DNA from: Sulfurimonadaceae bacterium
GTDB lineage: Bacteria > Campylobacterota > Campylobacteria > Campylobacterales > Sulfurimonadaceae
Assembly: GCA_028685945.1 (NCBI GenBank)
Contig: JAQUCZ010000021.1
Span: forward strand, 1-9,312
Direction: 5' to 3'
Length of the DNA stretch: 9,312 nucleotides
The number at the start of each line of letters is the position of its first letter. Position 1 is the stretch's first letter. Below the pieces are notes generated by a model that ran no database searches, was not told where the DNA came from, and worked only from the letters and a program-made list of their open reading frames with translations. Below, one piece after another: positions 1 to 6,309 of this stretch. The translations under genes and the position numbers were made by a program.

Positions 1-944
1 ACCTTCGCAATATCCTCAACGAAAAAGCGATCCACAACGCATTCGTCGTCGATATGGCAATGGGGGGAAGCTCCAATACGGTGCTTCATATGCTCTCTAT
101 CGCAAAAGAAGCGGGAGTCGATTTCGACATCACCCAAATCAATAAAATCAGCGAAAACGTGGCGCATATCGCAAAAATTTCCCCTTCGCTTTCAACCGTG
201 CATATGGACGACATTAACCGTGCGGGCGGTGTAAATGCGGTTATGAAAGAGGTAAGCCGCCGCGGCGGATTACTTTATCTTGACAACCCGACGGTCACGG
301 GGGAAACGCTCGGCGAGCGTATAAAAGATGCAAAAATTTTGGATGAAAATATTATCCATACAAACGAAAACGCATACTCTCAAGTCGGGGGTCTTTCGAT
401 TTTATTCGGAAACTTGGCAGAAGAGGGCGCGGTAGTAAAAACTGCGGGAATCGCTCCAAGCATGAGAAAGTTCAAAGGAACGGCAGTTTGCTTTAATTCC
501 CAGCAAGAAGCGATCGCAGGGATCGTAGGGCATAAAGTAAAAGCGGGTAATGTCGTGGTTATCCGCTACGAGGGTCCAAAAGGTGGACCGGGGATGCAGG
601 AGATGCTTGCACCCACTTCACTCATTATGGGGATGGGGCTTGGCGAGAGCGTGGCACTCATCACCGACGGGCGTTTTTCGGGTGCAACGCGCGGGGCTTC
701 GATAGGGCATGTTTCCCCCGAAGCTGCCGAAGGCGGGCTTATCGCGCTTATCGAAGACGGCGACGAGATCGAGATCGATGTCGATACGCACCTTTTACAG
801 CTTAATGTCAGTTACGAAGTGCTTGAGCAAAGACGCCTGCACTGGAAACCTATTAAAAAAGAGATCACCTCAAAATGGCTTAAACGCTACTCTCTTTTGG
901 TTTCTAACGCTTCCAACGGAGCCGCTTTAAAAACGGAGTTTTAA
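1..944 (+). CDS. ilvD: Dihydroxy-acid dehydratase, C-terminal part (5' end outside window)
   Basis: IlvD converts 2,3-dihydroxy-3-methyl acids to 2-oxo acids in the cytoplasm, the penultimate common step of valine, isoleucine and leucine synthesis, using an Fe-S cluster and Mg2+. The reading frame is already open at base 3, with no stop before the edge. About 313 codons are visible of a family length near 560, so this is an edge truncation, not a broken gene. Visible family motifs are the GGSSNTVLH block (about 63-89), the GGPGMQEMLAPTS block (about 582-621) and the IlvD/Edd signature ITDGRFSGATRG (about 660-695). The Ser codon at 678-680 is in the place of the proposed catalytic serine. The GGPGMQEMLAPTS form fits IlvD rather than the 6-phosphogluconate dehydratase Edd. 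The N-terminal cluster cysteines lie outside the window. The gene ends 59 bp before thrS on the same strand, with a hairpin repeat between them. Confidence 0.96.
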   Translation, partial: LRNILNEKAIHNAFVVDMAMGGSSNTVLHMLSIAKEAGVDFDITQINKISENVAHIAKISPSLSTVHMDDINRAGGVNAVMKEVSRRGGLLYLDNPTVTGETLGERIKDAKILDENIIHTNENAYSQVGGLSILFGNLAEEGAVVKTAGIAPSMRKFKGTAVCFNSQQEAIAGIVGHKVKAGNVVVIRYEGPKGGPGMQEMLAPTSLIMGMGLGESVALITDGRFSGATRGASIGHVSPEAAEGGLIALIEDGDEIEIDVDTHLLQLNVSYEVLEQRRLHWKPIKKEITSKWLKRYSLLVSNASNGAALKTEF

Positions 945-948
945 AAAC

Positions 949-973
949 CTTGGCATGTGGCTTACATGCCAAG
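949..973. repeat. Hairpin made of two inverted TGGCATGT copies
   Basis: A perfect 10-bp inverted repeat has arms CTTGGCATGT (949-958) and ACATGCCAAG (964-973) and a 5-nt loop GGCTT. It sits 4 nt after the ilvD stop and 30 nt before the thrS start. Each arm carries the octamer TGGCATGT found throughout the window. No T-tract follows it in the ilvD direction, so it is not a classical Rho-independent terminator for ilvD, though it could stop or stabilise RNA ends. Read leftward, a run of T (complement of 943-947) follows one base after the stem, but no gene is known to be transcribed that way here. Confidence 0.75.
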
Positions 974-990
974 AGGTAGAACAAATTTAC

Positions 991-1006
991 AAAGGAAATT
1001 ATTTTG
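991..1006 (+). promoter_or_regulatory. Ribosome binding site fixing the TTG start of thrS
   Basis: AAAGGA (991-996) lies 7 nt before TTG at 1004-1006. The nearby ATG at 1008 is in another frame. The start at TTG gives a protein whose N-terminus lines up with Campylobacterota ThrRS. Confidence 0.75.
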
Positions 1007-2812
1007 AATGCAATCGCTATAAAACACAATAACGAGATTATAGATTTACAAACGGCAAAAGAGAAAGGGTTTGAGGGGGAACAGATTCTTCTTGACAACT
1101 CGGCGGAATCACTGGAAGTTTTACGCCACTCTACCGCGCACTTGATGGCACAGGCGATCAAGTCGCTCTATCCCGATGCAAAATTTTTCGTCGGACCCGT
1201 CGTAAAAGAGGGGTTCTATTACGATTTTAAAACCGAAGCGACAATCGGGGAAGCCGACCTTAAAGCGATCGAAAAAGAGATGCTGAGTATCGCCAAGAAA
1301 AAACAGGAGATCGAAAAATACGAAATCTCTATGGCGGAAGCAAAAGAGAAGTTTAAAAACGACCACCTCAAGCTTGCCGTCATGAGCCGTATCCCGAGCG
1401 ATCGCGTAAGCATCTACAAACAGGGGGATTTTGAAGACCTATGCCGCGGACCGCATTTGCCAAACGTCGGTTTGATCCGTAACTTCAAACTCACAAAAAT
1501 TGCAGGTGCGTATCTCGGAGGCGACGCGAAAAACGAGATGCTTACTCGTATTTACGGGATCGCTTTTGCCGACAAAGAAGCGCTCAAAGCCCACCTTGAT
1601 ATGATCGCCGAAGCGGAAAAACGGGATCACCGTAAAATAGGCGCAGAGATGAAACTTTTTACGTTCCGCGAAGAGGTGGGAGCAGGGTTTCCTATCTGGC
1701 TTCCTGCGGGAGGACGTTTGCGTTCACGCCTAGAGCAGCTTTTGTTTAAAGCACATCGTAAACGCGGGTATGAGCCTGTACGCGGTCCGGAGATGCTTCG
1801 TTCCGATTTATGGAAAGTTTCGGGACACTACCAAAACTACGGCGAAAATATGTATTTTACGAATATTGATGAGCTAGAGTTTGGCGTCAAGCCGATGAAC
1901 TGCGTCGGACACATCAAAGTGTACGAAGAGGAGCTTCATTCCTACCGCGATCTGCCGCTGAAATATTTCGAGTACGGCGTGGTGCATCGCCATGAAATGA
2001 CGGGAGCGCTTCACGGGCTTTTCCGCGTGCGCGAGTTTACCCAAGACGATGCGCATATTTTCTGTACGGTCGATCAAATCGAAGAGCAAATTATGGAAGT
2101 TATGGATTTTGTCGATAAGATCATGACGACATTTGCATTTGACTATAAAATTATGATCTCTACAAAACCTGAAAAAGCCGTCGGAGATGCACAAGTCTGG
2201 GAAAAAGCGGAAGCTGCACTTAAAGCTGCTATGGAAGCCAACAACTTACCCTACACTATTGATGAGGGGGGCGGGGCGTTCTACGGTCCAAAAATCGACA
2301 TCAAGATCACCGATGCGATCGGGCGTGAGTGGCAGTGCGGAACCGTACAACTCGATAACAACCTCCCTGCGAGGTTTGAGCTTGAATACAACGGCGAAAA
2401 CAACGACAAGATTCAGCCCGTTATGATCCACAGAGCGATTCTCGGTTCATTCGAGCGTTTTATCGGGATTTTGACGGAACATTACGCGGGAGAATTCCCG
2501 ATGTTTATCGCCCCGACGCAGGTAGCTATCGTTCCCGTGGCGGAAAGTCATAAAGATTATGCTAAGGAATTATCAGATAAACTTATCGACATCGGAGCCG
2601 ACAGCGAAATTTACGCGAGAAACGATTCTTTGAACAAAAGAATCAGAACGGCTGAGAAAACGCGTGTTCCTATGATCGTCGTCATTGGTGATGAAGAGAT
2701 TGCAAACAGATCGGTAGCAATCCGCGACAGAAGAACGAGAGAACAATATAACATGAGTGAGGAGGATTTCTTGTCGCTTATTAAAACTAAAATAAATGAG
2801 GTAAATTTTTGA
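1004..2812 (+). CDS. thrS: Threonine--tRNA ligase, class II, without a full TGS domain
   Basis: ThrRS attaches threonine to tRNA-Thr and edits mis-charged serine. The protein has 602 residues against 642 in E. coli; the loss is at the N-terminus, where only about 40 residues stand in place of the TGS domain. The editing domain keeps H42 and H46 (HSTAH) and C147/H151 (CRGPH), equivalent to the E. coli H73/H77/C182/H186 set. The catalytic domain has zinc ligands C300 (MNCVGH), H351 (QDDAH) and H476 (VMIHR), the class II motif 2 region FRVREFTQDDAH, and motif 3 ILGSFERF. The anticodon-binding domain fills about residues 500-602. It starts with TTG; no closer in-frame ATG would preserve the editing domain start as well. 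It lies 59 bp after ilvD and overlaps infC by 4 nt, so translation of the two is probably coupled. No clear promoter was seen between ilvD and thrS. Confidence 0.98.
   Translation: MNAIAIKHNNEIIDLQTAKEKGFEGEQILLDNSAESLEVLRHSTAHLMAQAIKSLYPDAKFFVGPVVKEGFYYDFKTEATIGEADLKAIEKEMLSIAKKKQEIEKYEISMAEAKEKFKNDHLKLAVMSRIPSDRVSIYKQGDFEDLCRGPHLPNVGLIRNFKLTKIAGAYLGGDAKNEMLTRIYGIAFADKEALKAHLDMIAEAEKRDHRKIGAEMKLFTFREEVGAGFPIWLPAGGRLRSRLEQLLFKAHRKRGYEPVRGPEMLRSDLWKVSGHYQNYGENMYFTNIDELEFGVKPMNCVGHIKVYEEELHSYRDLPLKYFEYGVVHRHEMTGALHGLFRVREFTQDDAHIFCTVDQIEEQIMEVMDFVDKIMTTFAFDYKIMISTKPEKAVGDAQVWEKAEAALKAAMEANNLPYTIDEGGGAFYGPKIDIKITDAIGREWQCGTVQLDNNLPARFELEYNGENNDKIQPVMIHRAILGSFERFIGILTEHYAGEFPMFIAPTQVAIVPVAESHKDYAKELSDKLIDIGADSEIYARNDSLNKRIRTAEKTRVPMIVVIGDEEIANRSVAIRDRRTREQYNMSEEDFLSLIKTKINEVNF
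2798..2811 (+). promoter_or_regulatory. Ribosome binding site and TTG start of infC inside the thrS 3' end
   Basis: GAGG (2798-2801) lies 7 nt before TTG (2809-2811). The TTG overlaps the thrS stop TGA (2810-2812), giving the junction TTGA. This arrangement suits translational coupling by ribosomes finishing thrS. Confidence 0.75.
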
Positions 2813-3327
2813 GCAAAAAAACAGACCGCGTCATTATGAATGACGATATTCGTGTGCCTGAGGTGCGTTGTAATGTAGATGGAGCAGAATCTTTGGGGAT
2901 CATCTCGATCGATGAAGCTATGGAAAAAGCGAATGAATTGGGATTAGACTTGGTTCTCATCGCTCCTGATGCGAAACCGCCTGTTGCAAAAATCATGGAT
3001 TACGGTAAGTACAAATACCAAGAAGAGAAGAAGCTTAAAGAGCAAAGAAAAAATCAGACGAAGATTGATATCAAGGAGATTAAGCTTTCGGTTAAAATCG
3101 CGGATAACGACGTAAACTATAAAGTCAAACATGCCAGAGAATTTTTAAGTGAAGGGAAACACGTGCGTTTCCGCGTCTTTTTGAAAGGGCGCGAAATGGC
3201 ACATCCCGAAAGTGCGGAAGAGGTTCTTGCAAAAGTTTGGACGATGGTTGAAGATATCGCCGTAATGGATAAACCGCCTCGTTTAGAGGGGCGTTATTTT
3301 AATATGTTGGTAGTTCCTGCCAAATAA
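2809..3327 (+). CDS. infC: Translation initiation factor IF-3
   Basis: IF3 binds the 30S subunit, prevents premature 50S joining and checks the start codon-fMet-tRNA pairing. The 172-residue length is typical. The N-terminal domain carries the conserved run LVLIAPDAKPPVAKIMDYGKYKYQ in modified pieces (about residues 46-70), followed by a Lys-rich linker (about 70-85) and a C-terminal domain starting IDIKEIKLSVKI and holding FRVFLKGREM (about residues 122-131). The start codon is TTG, overlapping the thrS stop. In E. coli infC starts with AUU and IF3 represses its own synthesis by rejecting that codon; here the codon is also non-AUG, so autoregulation is conceivable but not shown. The usual partners rpmI and rplT do not follow: the next gene is convergent. 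A copy of ACATGCCA is in the coding sequence at 3129-3136. Confidence 0.98.
   Translation: MSKKTDRVIMNDDIRVPEVRCNVDGAESLGIISIDEAMEKANELGLDLVLIAPDAKPPVAKIMDYGKYKYQEEKKLKEQRKNQTKIDIKEIKLSVKIADNDVNYKVKHAREFLSEGKHVRFRVFLKGREMAHPESAEEVLAKVWTMVEDIAVMDKPPRLEGRYFNMLVVPAK
3129..3136 (-). repeat. TGGCATGT octamer copy inside infC
   Basis: The + strand reads ACATGCCA. In infC it spans the codons for Lys-His-Ala-Arg (aaa cat gcc aga). It is a single unpaired copy of the window-wide octamer. Confidence 0.6.
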
Positions 3328-3341
3328 CTCTCCCCTTTTTG

Positions 3342-3368
3342 TCCACATGCCAAGCTTTGGCATGTGGA
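3342..3368. repeat. Hairpin of inverted TGGCATGT copies between convergent infC and yajR
   Basis: Arms TCCACATGCCAA (3342-3353) and TTGGCATGTGGA (3357-3368) pair perfectly over 12 bp around a 3-nt loop GCT. The hairpin fills most of the 41-bp gap between the infC stop (3327) and the yajR stop (3369). It has the same core as the hairpin after ilvD, but a different loop and flanks. There is no T-tract on the exit side in either direction; the CTTTTT run at 3335-3340 is on the entry side for infC. A two-way transcript-end structure is likely from its place, though not a classical intrinsic terminator. Confidence 0.8.
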
Positions 3369-4685
3369 TTAGAAACTGATTTTCTCTCGTAATGCTTCCT
3401 CGCTGATAGCATCTTTTGCATATTTCACTACAATTATATTCTCCGTTTCATTGATATACCACTCTGTGATATGTTCGCTCTCCAAATTTGCTAGTTTTGC
3501 TAAATCGACCTTGGCATGTGGCATGTAGAGATGCCCGTAACGGGTCGGGTTGGAGAGTTTTAGGCTCCAAAGAAACCATAAAAACGTCACGACCGCAAGC
3601 ACGACACCGATCGTCTCTCTTTGAGCATAATGAAGTAAAATCCCCGCGCTGATCCCCCCGATAAAGGTCATAAAATAAGCGATAGAATTGGAAAGTCCCA
3701 GTGCGGCCCCTTTTTGGTGCACTTTTGCAAATTTGCTGATCATCGACTGCACGAGCGGCTCCATCATATTAAACGCAATGAAGAAACATGCCACGCCTAC
3801 GACAAAAACCCAAGAAGCGCTACTAAAAGCCATAATTAAAAATGAGACGAAAAAGAGCACTATCGAGAGGAGAAAAATCTCTCGCGGCTTATTCTTTTTT
3901 TCACCGAAAACCGCCGCGGGTCCCATTGCCAAAAGTCCTAAAACCATCGCGGGGATGTAAGCTTTGTAGAGTTCACTTTTCTCCCATCCGAAACTCTCGC
4001 TTGTCAAAAAGATAGGGATAAGTACGAAAGCAAAGGTCATAAGCCCTTTTTGCATCGCGTTGATAACGATCATTTGCAAAAGATTGGAGTCTTTTAAAAT
4101 ATCGAGCGTTTTGGATTTTTCATGGTAGGTATGCTTGATGCGCGGCGGCGTAGGAACTTTCGTAAAAAGGATAAATACGCTAAGAACCGCCAAACCCGCC
4201 GTGATAAAAAAGAGGGTATCGACGCCGTAGTTACCGCCGATAAGAGGACCCGCTACCATTGCCAGAGCGAAGCTCAGAGCGATTGAGCCGCCCATGATAG
4301 CCATCGCTTTGGCGCGCACCTCTTCGGCGACGAGATCGGAGATCATCGCCGTAATCACCGAACCGATAGCACCTGCACCCTGTAAAAAACGACCGAGCAT
4401 AAGCGTATAGATATCGGTGGCAAATGCCGAGATAAGAGAACCGACGAAAAAGATGCTAAGACCGATAAGCAGGGTGGGTTTGCGCCCTATTTTGTCGCTG
4501 AGTTTTCCGAAAGGAACCTGAAAAGCGGCTTGGGTGAGAGCGTAGCCGCCTACCACGACACCTACAAGCAACGGCGTGGCATTTTCTAAAGAGAGCGCAT
4601 AAACCGAAAGCATCGGCAAGACTAAAAACAATCCTAAAAATCCGAGGGATAAAATAGCAGATAGGGGGAAAACTTTTTTGAACAT
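3369..4685 (-). CDS. yajR: YajR-type MFS transporter with a C-terminal YAM-like domain
   Basis: This is a major facilitator superfamily inner-membrane transporter of 438 residues, predicted with 12 membrane helices in about residues 1-385. MFS motif A is clear as GKLSDKIGRKP (60-70), and the LGRFLQGAGAIGS segment with R99 begins at about residue 97. These blocks, and the preceding VLPMLSVYALSL and YALTQAAFQVPFG, line up well with E. coli YajR as I remember it. The last 60 or so residues are soluble and end in a short beta-alpha pattern (HITEWYINE, IIVVKYAKD, ISEEALREKI) that resembles the YAM domain closing YajR. The substrate of YajR is not established; drug or metabolite export by proton antiport is the usual guess for the family. 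The start ATG is preceded on its strand by AAGAGG with 5-nt spacing. It converges with infC and diverges from rdgB. Three TGGCATGT copies lie in the gene. Confidence 0.88.
   Translation of the reverse strand: MFKKVFPLSAILSLGFLGLFLVLPMLSVYALSLENATPLLVGVVVGGYALTQAAFQVPFGKLSDKIGRKPTLLIGLSIFFVGSLISAFATDIYTLMLGRFLQGAGAIGSVITAMISDLVAEEVRAKAMAIMGGSIALSFALAMVAGPLIGGNYGVDTLFFITAGLAVLSVFILFTKVPTPPRIKHTYHEKSKTLDILKDSNLLQMIVINAMQKGLMTFAFVLIPIFLTSESFGWEKSELYKAYIPAMVLGLLAMGPAAVFGEKKNKPREIFLLSIVLFFVSFLIMAFSSASWVFVVGVACFFIAFNMMEPLVQSMISKFAKVHQKGAALGLSNSIAYFMTFIGGISAGILLHYAQRETIGVVLAVVTFLWFLWSLKLSNPTRYGHLYMPHAKVDLAKLANLESEHITEWYINETENIIVVKYAKDAISEEALREKISF
3512..3526 (+). repeat. Two overlapping TGGCATGT copies in the 3' part of yajR
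   Basis: TGGCATGT occurs at 3512-3519 and 3519-3526, sharing one T. In yajR (opposite strand) they are read in two frames and encode Tyr-Met-Pro-His-Ala-Lys, in the linker before the soluble C-terminal domain. The 14-mer CCTTGGCATGTGGC at 3509-3522 is identical to 948-961 in the hairpin after ilvD. Confidence 0.65.
3786..3793 (-). repeat. TGGCATGT octamer copy inside yajR
   Basis: The + strand reads ACATGCCA. In the yajR frame it is gtg gca tgt ttc (Val-Ala-Cys-Phe) in a membrane helix, a different codon phase from most other coding copies. Confidence 0.6.
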
Positions 4686-4706
4686 TGAGACCTCTTGTTA
4701 TATAAT
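4678..4706 (+). promoter_or_regulatory. Candidate sigma-70 promoter for rdgB
   Basis: TTGAAC (4678-4683, 4 of 6 matches to TTGACA) and a perfect TATAAT (4701-4706) are separated by exactly 17 bp. The -35 box overlaps the yajR start codon. Transcription would begin near 4713, giving a leader of about 80 nt before rdgB. The -10 box is the left half of the palindrome at 4700-4719. Confidence 0.6.
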
Positions 4707-4719
4707 GGCGCCATTATAT
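4700..4719. promoter_or_regulatory. 20-bp perfect palindrome made of two opposed -10 boxes
   Basis: ATATAATGGCGCCATTATAT is perfectly self-complementary. Each half carries TATAAT, one for each strand, so the promoters of yajR and rdgB overlap and face into each other. The symmetry also suits a dimeric regulator; no regulator gene is nearby. Confidence 0.75.
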
Positions 4720-4739
4720 TCAAACAAAAATTTATGCAA
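4713..4739 (-). promoter_or_regulatory. Candidate promoter for yajR
   Basis: The reverse strand has TATAAT (complement of 4713-4718) preceded by a T-rich spacer and TTGCAT (complement of 4734-4739) at 15 bp. The -35 match is poor and the spacing short, but a T-rich upstream region with a strong -10 is usual in Campylobacterota. The start would fall near 4706, about 20 nt before the yajR ATG. Confidence 0.5.
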
Positions 4740-4778
4740 CCTTTGTAGCCCTTTGTGGCGCGGGTTTAAAGTTACTTA

Positions 4779-4795
4779 TAAGGAAATCGAAATTG
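4779..4795 (+). promoter_or_regulatory. Ribosome binding site and TTG start of rdgB
   Basis: TAAGGA (4779-4784) lies 8 nt before TTG (4793-4795). The TTG start restores the family's conserved N-terminus (LVLATSNKGK), which any later start would destroy. Confidence 0.75.
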
Positions 4796-5380
4796 AAACT
4801 GGTATTGGCAACCTCCAACAAGGGGAAAGTAAGAGAGATAAAAGCGTTGTGTCACGACTTTGAGGTGATCCCCTACAGCGATCTGATCGAGGAGTTTGAG
4901 ATAGTAGAGGATGCCGACACTTTTAAAGAGAACGCGCTTATTAAAGCGCGTTCCGTATTTCACGCGCTGCAAGATCCCGATGTGGTAGTTTTGGCGGACG
5001 ACAGCGGCATAAGCGTCGATGTTTTGGGCGGAGCCCCCGGAATCTACAGCGCACGTTATGCAGGTGCGGGAACAAACGACAAGCAAAATCTTCAAAAGCT
5101 CGTAGAGGCACTCAAAGCTCTTGGTGTAAGCGAATCGGGTGCACATTATACGGCCGCTATCGCGATCGTGACGAAAGATTTTGAACAAAGCGTTCACGGA
5201 TGGATGTACGGCAAGGTGATAACAGAACCGAGAGGGGAAAAAGGGTTCGGGTACGACCCGATGTTTATCCCAGAAGGGTTTTCGCAGACGCTAGGGGAGC
5301 TTGACGATGAGATCAAGAAAAAACTTTCCCACCGCTCAAAAGCGCTCTCTTTGGCAAAAACGATTCTGCGCACCCTCTAA
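4793..5380 (+). CDS. rdgB: XTP/dITP pyrophosphatase (RdgB/HAM1 family)
   Basis: RdgB hydrolyses dITP, XTP and related non-canonical purine nucleoside triphosphates to monophosphates, keeping hypoxanthine and xanthine out of DNA and RNA. The 195-residue length is typical. The substrate loop ATSNKGKVREI (6-16), the acidic block ADDSG with D69 at the place of the E. coli catalytic aspartate, GFGYDP (151-156) and SHRSKAL (179-185) are all present. The protein begins with TTG and a good ribosome binding site. It has its own likely promoter in the yajR divergent region and stands alone as a transcription unit, converging on uppP. GTG or ATG starts downstream would remove the nucleotide-binding loop. 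Confidence 0.97.
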   Translation: MKLVLATSNKGKVREIKALCHDFEVIPYSDLIEEFEIVEDADTFKENALIKARSVFHALQDPDVVVLADDSGISVDVLGGAPGIYSARYAGAGTNDKQNLQKLVEALKALGVSESGAHYTAAIAIVTKDFEQSVHGWMYGKVITEPRGEKGFGYDPMFIPEGFSQTLGELDDEIKKKLSHRSKALSLAKTILRTL

Positions 5381-5518
5381 AAGTTAGAGCACTTTTTGGC
5401 TCATTTTATAGAAAGAATTTTCGAGTTTTTCTAAAAAATCATGGAGTTTTGATCTGAGTAACGTTTGCACGGTAACTCCTTAAAAGTAAATCTTTTAAAG
5501 AGAAGCAAATGTTGTTCC
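5381..5518. other. 138-bp gap between convergent rdgB and uppP
   Basis: No gene is visible. Near rdgB, GAGC (5387-5390) and GCTC (5399-5402) form a weak 4-bp stem followed by ATTTTAT, a poor candidate for an rdgB terminator. The stretch 5403-5460 is AT-rich without clear structure. A better hairpin lies at 5476-5502, close to the uppP stop. Confidence 0.5.
5476..5502 (-). terminator. Hairpin downstream of uppP, possible RNA end
   Basis: In the uppP transcript, CUCUUUAAAAG and CUUUUAAGGAG pair over 11 bp with one G-U wobble and a 5-nt loop, starting 16 nt after the stop. On the other strand the wobble is a C-A mismatch, so the structure favours the uppP transcript. No T-tract follows, and the stem is AT-rich. 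Confidence 0.4.
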
Positions 5519-6289
5519 TTAAGTGAAAAAGAGGAGAAGCAAAGTTCCGAAAAGGATGCGGTAAATGCCGAACGCAACGAAGGTAAAACGCTCCAAAAAC
5601 GCCAAAAAAAGTTTGATGGTGACGTAAGCCACAAGGAAGGAAACGACAAAACCGACACCCAACACAAGAAGGTTGTCGCTCGTAAAATCGTCATAGTGCT
5701 TGAGAAGATCGTAGGAAGTAACGGCAAACATCACGGGAAAAGCAAGCAAAAAACTAAACTCAGCGCTTGCTTTGCGGTTGAGCCCTACAAGAAGCGCACC
5801 GATGATCGTCGAACCTGCGCGGCTCATTCCCGGAATAAGCGCAAACATTTGAGCAAAACCTATGAGCATCGCCTGTTTTAGAGTTATTTTTTCTACGTCT
5901 GCAAGCATGGCATGTTCGTTTTTTATAAAGAATTTCTCTACTACTAAAAAAATCACCCCGCCGAGGATAAACATCCATGCCACGACTCCGACGCTAAAGA
6001 GTTCTTTGATCTGCGATGCGAACAAAAATCCTACCGCTCCGATAGGTACGAATGCAAGAAAAACCTTCGTCCAAAGATCGATTTTTTTGAGTGTAAATTT
6101 CTCTTTGTAACTACACACTACCGCCAAGATAGCACCGAATTGGATAATCACTTCGAAGGCTTTGTTGACGTGGTTTTGATCCACCCCCAAAAATTGGCTT
6201 GCGACGATAAGATGCCCCGTCGAGGAGATAGGGAGAAATTCGGTAAACCCTTCAATAATCCCTAAAATAATCGAGTCTGCAACCGTCAT
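5519..6289 (-). CDS. uppP: Undecaprenyl-diphosphatase (UppP/BacA)
   Basis: UppP is an inner-membrane enzyme that removes one phosphate from undecaprenyl diphosphate, regenerating the lipid carrier for peptidoglycan and other surface polymers. Its activity confers some bacitracin tolerance. The 256 residues are hydrophobic throughout, as expected. The N-terminal motif EGFTEFLPISSTGHL (13-27) holds E13, E17 and H26, matching the E. coli E17/E21/H30 set. The second motif PGMSRAGST (about 153-161) holds S156 and R157. Start ATG is preceded on its strand by AAAGGA at good spacing. It is a single-gene unit, convergent with rdgB and divergent from the aminotransferase gene. A TGGCATGT copy is at 5908-5915. 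Confidence 0.97.
   Translation of the reverse strand: MTVADSIILGIIEGFTEFLPISSTGHLIVASQFLGVDQNHVNKAFEVIIQFGAILAVVCSYKEKFTLKKIDLWTKVFLAFVPIGAVGFLFASQIKELFSVGVVAWMFILGGVIFLVVEKFFIKNEHAMLADVEKITLKQAMLIGFAQMFALIPGMSRAGSTIIGALLVGLNRKASAEFSFLLAFPVMFAVTSYDLLKHYDDFTSDNLLVLGVGFVVSFLVAYVTIKLFLAFLERFTFVAFGIYRILFGTLLLLFFT
5908..5915 (+). repeat. TGGCATGT octamer copy inside uppP
   Basis: In uppP (opposite strand) the copy is gaa cat gcc atg, encoding Glu-His-Ala-Met in a hydrophilic loop between the catalytic motifs. Confidence 0.6.
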
Positions 6290-6309
6290 GGCAATCCTTT
6301 AAAAAAACG

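Noticed and set aside
931..973. Leftward intrinsic terminator formed by the 949-973 hairpin plus the T-run complementary to 943-947
   Set aside because: Geometry fits, but no leftward gene is present for it to terminate; the A-run is explained by the end of ilvD (taaaaa).
3328..3368. Site expected to hold rpmI-rplT after infC
   Set aside because: The gap is only 41 bp and is followed by a convergent gene; the ribosomal protein genes are simply elsewhere, as appears normal in Campylobacterota.
4772..5197. Open frame of 141 codons on - opposite rdgB
   Set aside because: No start context, no recognisable motif, and fully covered by rdgB with intact catalytic residues.
5465..5881. Open frame of 138 codons on + opposite uppP
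   Set aside because: It is a shadow of uppP: Lys/Arg-rich, low-complexity translation, no family motif, while the opposite frame encodes all UppP catalytic motifs.
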